DNA of 64,000 bases from Hyphomicrobiales bacterium (GTDB taxonomy: Bacteria; Pseudomonadota; Alphaproteobacteria; Rhizobiales; Beijerinckiaceae): positions 1 through 64,000 of the forward strand of contig UCBZ01000059.1 in assembly GCA_900470775.1 (NCBI GenBank), in the 5' to 3' direction. This document shows, piece by piece, positions 60,480 to 64,000 of the stretch. The notes under the pieces were generated by a model that made no database searches, was not told the origin of the DNA, and was given only the letters and a program-made list of their open reading frames with translations. Each line of letters opens with the position of its first letter. The stretch's first letter is position 1. Made by a program: the position numbers and the translations under genes.

Positions 60480-61619
60480 ATGCTGTTCCTGCGCGCAATT
60501 CTCGGCGCGGCCGCACTCGCCGCGTCGCTCTCCATGGCGCCCGCTTCCGCATGGGCCGCGAAAGTCTCCGTCACCGACGTGCTCGGGCGCAAGGTCGAGG
60601 TCGAGGCCCCGGTCCAGCGCGTGATCCTCGGCGAAGGCCGGCAGATGTACTTCGTCGCCGCGCTGGACAAGGACGATCCGTTCAAGCGTGTCGTCGGCTG
60701 GCGTGACGATCTCTCCAAGGCCGACCCCGACAGCTACAAGCAATATCTCGCGCGTTATCCTGTGATCGCCAGGCTGCCGAGCTTCGGCGGCATGAAGGAA
60801 GGCGCCTTCGACATCGAGCAGGCGATCGCGCTGAAGCCCGACGTGCTCTTCCTCAATGTCGAGGCGAAGGTCGCCAGCGACGAGGCGAGCCTGGTCGACA
60901 AGCTCGCGGCCGTCGGCATCCCCGTCGTCTATGTCGATTTCCGCGAGAAGCCCTTCCAGAACACCGAGCCGTCGATGCGGGTGATCGGCAAGCTCTTCGG
61001 CAAGGAAAAGCTGGCCGAGGATTTCATTTCGTTCCGCGCCGCCGAGATCGCCCGCGTCACCGACCGGCTCGCCAAGACGCCGGGGCTGAAGCGCCCGCTC
61101 GTCATGATGGAGCGCGCCGGCGGCTATTCCGATGATTGCTGCATGTCCTTCGGCAGCGAGAATTTCGGCAAGATGGTCGAGATCGCCGGCGGCAAGAACT
61201 TCGCCTCCGATCTGATCCCCGGCACCTTCGGCACGGTCAATCCGGAAGCCGTCGTCGCCGCCAACCCCGAGGTCGTGATCATCACCGGCGGCAACTGGGG
61301 CGCCTATGTGCCCGGCGGCGCCTGGGTCGGGCTCGGTCCCGGCACCGATGCCGTCGAGGCCCGCCGCAAGCTCTCCGGCCTGGCGATGCGCCCTGCCTTC
61401 AGCCAGACGCAGGCCGTGAAGAACGGCCGTGTCCATGCGATCTGGCACCAGTTCTACAACAGCCCCTACCAGTTCGTGGCGATCCAGGAGATCGCGAAGT
61501 GGCTGCACCCGGAGCTGTTCAAGGACGTCGACGCCGACGCCACGCTGAAGACGCTGCATGAGCGCTTCCTGCCGCTGCCCTATGAGCCGGGCTACTGGGT
61601 GAGCCTCGAGCGCAAGTGA
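60480..61619 (+). CDS. Metal-chelate (FepB/BtuF-type) ABC transporter binding protein
   Basis: A 379-residue periplasmic protein. The Sec signal ends at ASAWAAKVS, then comes VTDVLGRKVEVEAPVQRVIL, the usual start of siderophore-binding proteins. It also has the helical-backbone type features IEQAIALKPDVLFLN and NPEAVVAANPEVVIITGG. At 379 residues it is longer than FepB. It binds an iron-siderophore, heme or corrinoid; which one is not visible. It is followed directly by FecCD-type permease and ATPase genes. Confidence 0.88.
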   Translation: MLFLRAILGAAALAASLSMAPASAWAAKVSVTDVLGRKVEVEAPVQRVILGEGRQMYFVAALDKDDPFKRVVGWRDDLSKADPDSYKQYLARYPVIARLPSFGGMKEGAFDIEQAIALKPDVLFLNVEAKVASDEASLVDKLAAVGIPVVYVDFREKPFQNTEPSMRVIGKLFGKEKLAEDFISFRAAEIARVTDRLAKTPGLKRPLVMMERAGGYSDDCCMSFGSENFGKMVEIAGGKNFASDLIPGTFGTVNPEAVVAANPEVVIITGGNWGAYVPGGAWVGLGPGTDAVEARRKLSGLAMRPAFSQTQAVKNGRVHAIWHQFYNSPYQFVAIQEIAKWLHPELFKDVDADATLKTLHERFLPLPYEPGYWVSLERK

Positions 61620-61644
61620 ACCAGCCAGCCAAAGTGAGCCGGCA

Positions 61645-62709
61645 ATGACCGCCACCGCCGCCCGCGAGGCGCCCCAAGGCCGTGTGGCCTATCGTGCGCT
61701 GACGCTGCGGCGACGGCTGATCCTGCTCGGCCTGTTCGGCCTGCTGCTGGCGAGCTTCGTCGTCGACCTGATGCTGGGGCCCGCACGCTACGATGCAGGG
61801 CAAGTGCTGGCGACGCTGCTGAACCCTGCGGAGGCGACGGCGGCGCTGCGCGTCGTGATCTGGGACATCCGGCTGCCGGTCGCGCTGATGGCGGTCGTCA
61901 CCGGGGCGTCGCTCGCGGTCGCCGGCGCGCAGATGCAGACCATCCTGAACAACCCGCTCGCCAGCCCGTTCACGCTCGGCATCTCGGCGGCGGCGAGCTT
62001 CGGGGCGGCGCTGGCGCTGGTCTTCGGCGTCGGCCTGCTGCCGGTTGCGGCCGACTACATCGTCCCGATCAACGCGTTCATCATGGCGATGGGCGCGGCG
62101 CTGCTGATCCATGTGCTGAGCCAGTCGCGCGGCGTCACCACCGAAACCGTGATCCTGCTCGGCATCGCGCTGGTCTTCACCTTCAACGCCCTGCTGGCGC
62201 TACTGCAGTTCTTCGCCTCGGAACAGGCGCTTGGCGCCGTCGTATTCTGGACGATGGGTTCGCTGACCAAGGCGAGCTGGCAGAAGCTCGCGATCACCAC
62301 GGCGGTGCTGGTGTTCACTCTGCCGTTCTTCATCCGCCGGGCCTGGGCGCTGACGACGCTGCGGCTCGGCGACGACAAGGCGGCGAGCTTCGGCATCAAC
62401 GTCAGGCGGCTGCGGCTCGAGATCATGCTGCTGGTCAGCCTTCTGGCGGCCGTTCCGGTCTCCTTCGTCGGGACGATCGGCTTCATCGGGCTCGTCGGTC
62501 CGCATATCGCGCGCATGGTCATCGGCGAGGACCAGCGCTTCTTCGTGCCGGCCTCGGCGCTGGCCGGCGCCGCGATCCTCTCGGCCTCCTCGGTCGTCTC
62601 GAAGTCGCTGATCCCCGGGCTGATCTTCCCGATCAGCATCGTCACCGCGCTGATCGGCGTGCCGTTCTTCTTCAGCCTGATCATGACCAGCCGGAAACGC
62701 GCATGGTGA
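61645..62709 (+). CDS. FecCD-family ABC transporter permease
   Basis: A 354-residue membrane protein with about ten segments. Conserved features are IRLPVALMAVVTGASLAVAG, QTILNNPLASPFTLGISAAA and GTIGFIGLVGPHIARMVIGED. It functions as a homodimer with the ATPase below. Its stop overlaps the ATPase start by seven bases. Confidence 0.93.
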   Translation: MTATAAREAPQGRVAYRALTLRRRLILLGLFGLLLASFVVDLMLGPARYDAGQVLATLLNPAEATAALRVVIWDIRLPVALMAVVTGASLAVAGAQMQTILNNPLASPFTLGISAAASFGAALALVFGVGLLPVAADYIVPINAFIMAMGAALLIHVLSQSRGVTTETVILLGIALVFTFNALLALLQFFASEQALGAVVFWTMGSLTKASWQKLAITTAVLVFTLPFFIRRAWALTTLRLGDDKAASFGINVRRLRLEIMLLVSLLAAVPVSFVGTIGFIGLVGPHIARMVIGEDQRFFVPASALAGAAILSASSVVSKSLIPGLIFPISIVTALIGVPFFFSLIMTSRKRAW

Positions 62710-63479
62710 GGCTCTCTTTGGCTGGCGTCGGCGTCTCCTACGGGCGGCGGCGGGTGCTGCAGGATGTCGATGCCCATGAGCTCAGGGGCGGCGAGGTCGT
62801 CGCCGTCATCGGCGCCAATGCGGCGGGCAAATCGAGCCTGTTTCGCCGCATCGCCGGTCTGGCCGGCGGCGAAGGCGAGGTGACGATCTCCGGCGAGAGC
62901 CGCGTTCCCGGCCGGCTCCAGCCCAGCACCTGCTACCTGCCGCAGGACACGGCGGTGAATGCCGTGCTGAGCGTCTATGAATCGATCCTGCTCGCGCTCA
63001 AGCAGGGCGGCTCCTGGTCGGTCAGCGACGACGAACTCCAGCGCATCGACCGCGTTCTGCATGAGCTCGAGATCAGCGATCTGGCCTTCCGGGGCCTCGG
63101 CGAACTCTCGGGCGGGCAGCGCCAGCTCGTCTCGATCGCCCAGACGCTGGCGCGCGAGCCCGACATCCTGCTGCTCGACGAGCCGACCAGCGCGCTCGAC
63201 CTGCACCGCCAGTTCGAGGTGCTCAGCCTGGTGCGCCGGCTGGCGCATGAGCGCGGCATGCTGATCCTGGTCTCGATCCACGACCTCAACCAGGCGCTGC
63301 GTTTCGCCGACCGGGTGATGGTGCTGGCCCATGCGCGGCTCGTGGCGCTGGGCGATCCCCGCATCATCGTGACGCCGGCCCTGCTCGACGAGGTCTATGG
63401 CGTCCGCGCCCGCGTCGAAACGCTGGCGGGCGGGGAGCCTTACGTCCTCGTCGAAGGGTCGAGCCGGCAGGTGATCTGA
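62703..63479 (+). CDS. Metal-chelate ABC transporter ATP-binding protein (FepC-like)
   Basis: A 258-residue ATPase. It has Walker A GANAAGKSS (an unusual Ala-Ala variant), signature LSGGQRQLVSIAQTLA, Walker B ILLLDEPTSALDL and switch SIHDLNQAL. It starts at ATG 62703 inside the permease end. It completes a three-gene importer. Confidence 0.92.
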   Translation: MVRLSLAGVGVSYGRRRVLQDVDAHELRGGEVVAVIGANAAGKSSLFRRIAGLAGGEGEVTISGESRVPGRLQPSTCYLPQDTAVNAVLSVYESILLALKQGGSWSVSDDELQRIDRVLHELEISDLAFRGLGELSGGQRQLVSIAQTLAREPDILLLDEPTSALDLHRQFEVLSLVRRLAHERGMLILVSIHDLNQALRFADRVMVLAHARLVALGDPRIIVTPALLDEVYGVRARVETLAGGEPYVLVEGSSRQVI

Positions 63480-63489
63480 GCCGCGCCGC

Positions 63490-64000
63490 TCAGGCGGCGA
63501 GGCTGCGCATCTCGCTGATCAGGTCCGATTTGCCCTCGAAGCCGATGCCCGGCAGGTCGGGCATGACGATATGGCCGGCCTCGACGCGCACGCCGTCCGG
63601 GAAGCCGCCATAGGGCTGGAACAGGTCGGGATAGGATTCGTTGCCGCCGAGGCCGAGACCGGCGGCGATGTTCAGCGACATCTGGTGGCCGCCATGGGGG
63701 ATGCAGCGTCGCCATGACCAGCCGTTTGCCTTCAGCATCTCCAGCGTCCGCAGGTACTCGACCAGGCCGTAGCTGAGCGCGCAGTCGAACTGCAGCCAGT
63801 CGCGGTCCGGCCGCATGCCGCCATAGCGGATCAGGTTGCGGGCATCCTGCATCGAGAACAGGTTCTCGCCGGTTGCCATCGGGCCGGGATAATGCTCGGC
63901 CAGCTTTGCCTGAAGCTCGTAGTCGAGCGGATCGCCGGCTTCCTCGTACCAGAACAGATCGTATTGCCGCAGCGCCCTCGCATACGCGATCGCCGTGTCC
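63490..64000 (-). CDS. tarD: Enolase-superfamily dehydratase, D-tartrate dehydratase-like, C-terminal part
   Basis: The frame stays open to base 64000, so the start lies beyond the window; about 169 residues are visible. It shows YDLFWYEEAGDPLD and ATGENLFSMQDARNLIRYGG (metal Glu residues), then DWLQFDCALSYGLVEYL and CIPHGGHQMSLNIAAGLG, where His would be the catalytic base. This segment strongly resembles D(-)-tartrate dehydratase TarD of Bradyrhizobium, which makes oxaloacetate. It is convergent with the metal-chelate importer, only ten bases apart. Another acid-sugar dehydratase is possible. Confidence 0.75.
   Translation of the reverse strand, partial: DTAIAYARALRQYDLFWYEEAGDPLDYELQAKLAEHYPGPMATGENLFSMQDARNLIRYGGMRPDRDWLQFDCALSYGLVEYLRTLEMLKANGWSWRRCIPHGGHQMSLNIAAGLGLGGNESYPDLFQPYGGFPDGVRVEAGHIVMPDLPGIGFEGKSDLISEMRSLAA

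Noticed and set aside
1..64000. Mobile elements, phage genes, CRISPR arrays or tRNA genes
   Set aside because: No transposase, integrase, spaced repeat array or cloverleaf-forming sequence was recognised. Base composition and gene style are even across the window.

Overview
The window is GC-rich, densely packed chromosomal DNA. The gene families point to an alphaproteobacterium of the Hyphomicrobiales (Bosea or Methylobacterium-like): ChvE/GguAB sugar transport, FixL-type PAS domains, many ABC and tripartite uptake systems, and an oxalate/glyoxylate island. The genus is inference only. I saw no rRNA, tRNA, CRISPR array, insertion sequence or phage gene. No stretch longer than about 290 bases lacks a gene.

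Bases 1-12885 (+ strand) form a sugar and sugar-acid catabolic block. It holds the end of an enolase-superfamily dehydratase, a YtfQRT/YjfF-type ABC importer, a GntR/FCD regulator, three enzymes of a non-phosphorylative L-arabinose/D-galactose route (2-keto-3-deoxy-acid dehydratase/aldolase, Gfo/Idh sugar dehydrogenase, SMP-30 lactonase), and a ChvE-GguA-GguB importer. Bases 12956-20662 (- strand) form a branched-chain-amino-acid-type ABC operon (Tat-exported binding protein, LivHMGF). It continues into an ATPase-like protein lacking the ABC signature, an SDR and an aldehyde dehydrogenase, and a divergent MurR/RpiR regulator faces it. Bases 21718-29705 carry a cupin, a small unknown gene, and a sugar ABC operon (binding protein, two permeases, Gfo/Idh, ThuA, LacI regulator) that lacks its own ATPase, with a divergent SDR. 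Bases 29811-34549 carry a hybrid histidine kinase with two FixL-like PAS domains, a single-domain response regulator, a Crp/Fnr regulator, a GST and a small cupin.

Bases 34744-56808 are the most interesting part: an apparent oxalate and glyoxylate assimilation island. It contains a TctABC importer, two paralogous GntR regulators, oxalyl-CoA decarboxylase, two formyl-CoA:oxalate CoA-transferases, an orphan succinyl-CoA ligase alpha subunit, and a divergent SucCD-like pair. An operon gcl-hyi-glxR-panE-pyk-FAH sits in the middle. Its PanE-like protein is a candidate oxalyl-CoA reductase, which would feed glyoxylate to Gcl and GlxR. An IclR regulator and a stand-alone PAS protein complete the set. 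A palindromic element, TGGYAT-N5-ATRCCA, recurs in at least five intergenic regions of this island and nearly nowhere else that I noticed. It looks like the operator of one regulon, probably bound by the two GntR proteins.

Bases 56994-64000 hold an alpha/beta hydrolase, a uronate-dehydrogenase-like protein, an SDR lacking the YxxxK motif, a methyltransferase, a FepBDC-type metal-chelate ABC importer and the C-terminal part of a D-tartrate-dehydratase-like enolase-superfamily protein. Start codons were chosen by ribosome-binding sites and family length. Functions rest on recognised motifs and family resemblance, without database searches.
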